Assembly (NCBI GenBank): GCA_964527265.1
Contig: CAZGOM010000098.1
Span: forward strand, 1 to 20,518
Direction of reading: 5' to 3'
DNA length: 20,518 bases
Source: CAZGOM01 sp964527265
GTDB taxonomy: Bacteria; Planctomycetota; Phycisphaerae; Phycisphaerales; Phycisphaeraceae
The translations under genes and the position numbers were made by a program. The notes under the pieces were generated by a model, which worked only from the letters and a program-made list of their open reading frames with translations, made no database searches and was not told the origin of the DNA. The first letter of the stretch is position 1, and each line of letters begins with the position of its first letter. Shown in pieces: positions 19,052 through 20,518 of this stretch.

Positions 19052-20518
19052 TCAGGCTTCCGGGTTTTGGGCCGGGGGGGTGGGTGGAATGGCGGGTGCG
19101 TCAGGTGCGGCGGGGGTTTCACTGCCCGGGGCGGCGGCTTCGGGGGCCGGGGGTGGAACGTCGCGGATGAGGGCGATGCCGGCGACGGTGTCGCCTTCAC
19201 CGAAGTTGATGACGCGGACGCCCTGGCTGCCGCGGCCGACCTGGCGAACTGTGCCTGCGTTGATGCGGATGAGCTTGCCGCGCGTGGTGATGACCATGAT
19301 GTCATGCTCAGCCTTGACGCCCAGGACGGCGACGACGTGGCCGTTGCGCTCGGAGGTTTCGATGTCGCGGCGGCCTTTGCCGCCGCGGGACTGGACGCGG
19401 AAGGTGCCGCCTTCCTGCTGGACAAGGTATTCGATGGTGGGGGTGCGCTTGCCGTAGCCGTTGACGCACACGGTGAGGAGGTCGTGGTCGTCATCCTCGG
19501 CTTTGAGGCGGACCAGACCGACGACTTGATCGCCTTCGGCGAGGTCGATGGCGTTGACGCCGGTGGCGGCCCGGCCCATGGCGCGGACGTCGCCTTCTTC
19601 AAAGCGGATGGACATGCCGTTCCTGGTGCCCAGGAGGATGTGGTCGCCGCCGGAGGTCCAGGTGACGCCGATGAGGGAATCGCCTTCACGGAGGTTGATG
19701 GCGTTGATGCCCTTGCGGTTGACGTTGCGGAATTCGCGCAGTGAGGTGCGCTTGGCGACGGCGTTGGCGGTGACGAAGAAGATGAAGGCCTCTTCTTTTT
19801 CGAAGTCTTCGATGGGCATGTAGCGGCAGACTTTTTCGCCTTCGCGCAGTTCCAGGAGGTTGACGATGTTCCTGCCGCGGCTTGTGCGGGCGGATTCAGG
19901 GATTTCGTAAACCTTCATTTTGAAGACGCGACCGGTGTCGGTGAAGCAGAGGAGATCGTCGTGCGTGGAGGCGACAAAGACGGTTTCGGTGTAATCCTCG
20001 TCTTTGAAGTCCGCGCCGATGATGCCCTTGCCGCCGCGGCCCTGAGTGCGGAATTGTTCGACGGGGAGACGCTTGACGTAGCCGCCGTGGCTGATGGTGA
20101 CGGCGACGGTTTCGACGGGGGTGAGGTCGCCGATGTCCAGATCGCCGACGGCATCAATGATCTGGGTGCGGCGCTTGGACTGGCTTGCGTACTTTTCCTT
20201 CAGCGCGAGGACTTCGGCGCGGATGAGGGAGAAGACCTTGGGATCGCTGGCGAGGATTTCCTCGTATTCCTTGATCTTGTCGGCGAGGTTGTTGTATTCG
20301 CCGACGAGCTTGTCGATTTCGATGGAGGTCAACTGGATCAGCTGCAGGCGGCCGATGGCCTCGGCCTGTGCGCGCGAGAGCATGGCAGGGTTTTCGCGGG
20401 ACTGGGCCAGGAGGCGCTCGGGGATCTGCGGTGCGTAGGGGTGTGTGGCGGGGATTCGGAAGCCGCGGACCATGAGTTTTTCGATGGCTTCGTCGCGGGT
20501 TTTGCTGGCGCGGATGAG
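19052..20518 (-). CDS. gyrA: DNA gyrase subunit A, C-terminal part, 5' end cut by window edge
   Basis: Subunit of the enzyme that adds negative supercoils to DNA. The window holds 488 C-terminal residues; the catalytic Tyr and N-terminal domain are outside. The visible part starts in LIRASKTRDEAIEKLMVRGF and runs through the coiled-coil gate region (RLQLIQLTSIEIDKLVGEY) into the six-bladed DNA-wrapping domain. The GyrA box at 20024-20044 reads QGRGGKG, where E. coli has QRRGGKG; the mark of gyrase over topoisomerase IV is thus present in a variant form. A later blade contains QSRGGKG. The last 30 or so residues are Pro/Ala-rich. The stop is 71 bp before the STAS gene; a compact GC hairpin may lie in the gap but has no T-run. 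Confidence 0.95.
   Translation of the reverse strand, partial: LIRASKTRDEAIEKLMVRGFRIPATHPYAPQIPERLLAQSRENPAMLSRAQAEAIGRLQLIQLTSIEIDKLVGEYNNLADKIKEYEEILASDPKVFSLIRAEVLALKEKYASQSKRRTQIIDAVGDLDIGDLTPVETVAVTISHGGYVKRLPVEQFRTQGRGGKGIIGADFKDEDYTETVFVASTHDDLLCFTDTGRVFKMKVYEIPESARTSRGRNIVNLLELREGEKVCRYMPIEDFEKEEAFIFFVTANAVAKRTSLREFRNVNRKGINAINLREGDSLIGVTWTSGGDHILLGTRNGMSIRFEEGDVRAMGRAATGVNAIDLAEGDQVVGLVRLKAEDDDHDLLTVCVNGYGKRTPTIEYLVQQEGGTFRVQSRGGKGRRDIETSERNGHVVAVLGVKAEHDIMVITTRGKLIRINAGTVRQVGRGSQGVRVINFGEGDTVAGIALIRDVPPPAPEAAAPGSETPAAPDAPAIPPTPPAQNPEA

Overview
The window looks like a chromosomal stretch of a planctomycete, most likely of the class Phycisphaerae. This is inferred from the gene families present: an ECF-like sigma factor, FecR, TPR and ExbB/ExbD proteins, a prepilin-type protein of the kind common in Planctomycetota, a tandem-permease ABC transporter and a SpoIIE phosphatase. 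The high GC content and many short dispersed repeats between genes fit this. No marker gene fixes the species. The + strand is G-rich and C-poor almost throughout, whichever way the genes run, which suggests one long replichore.

Layout, left to right. (1) 1-1313, minus strand: the translation and nucleotide genes pyrH then frr, with frr cut by the window edge. (2) 1554-8628, plus strand: a putative envelope operon. It encodes a zinc-finger/FecR membrane protein, an exported 883-residue TPR protein, an ExbB/TolQ-type channel, an ExbD/TolR partner, and a 643-residue protein joining a degenerate cytoplasmic FHA domain, one membrane helix, a Pro/Glu-rich linker and a periplasmic CBM9-like domain. 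A structured leader, possibly with a 29-codon ORF, precedes the ExbB gene. (3) 8629-9390: an AT-rich gap with a good sigma-70 promoter, then a pseudopilin gene with a strong terminator. (4) 10629-11309: a sigma factor. (5) 14461-11312, minus strand: a tandem-domain ABC permease and its ATPase with an AAA-associated C-terminal domain; no binding protein is nearby. (6) 14598-17047, plus strand: a GAF-SpoIIE phosphatase and an AsmA-like membrane protein. (7) 18980-17159, minus strand: a STAS protein and an MFS transporter. (8) 20518-19052, minus strand: the C-terminal part of gyrA, cut by the window edge.

How they may work together. The TPR, ExbB, ExbD and FHA/CBM9 genes are packed or overlapping (TAATG and ATGA junctions). 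They predict a proton-motive-force-driven, envelope-spanning complex in which the FHA-TM-CBM9 protein takes the place a TonB/TolA-type protein usually holds. This is the best candidate for an undescribed system here. The SpoIIE phosphatase and the STAS protein could form a partner-switching pair, and the FecR/zinc-finger protein and the sigma factor could be a split regulator pair; both are inferences. Several dispersed repeat families recur, and copies have entered the reading frames of the ExbB and FHA/CBM9 genes without breaking them.
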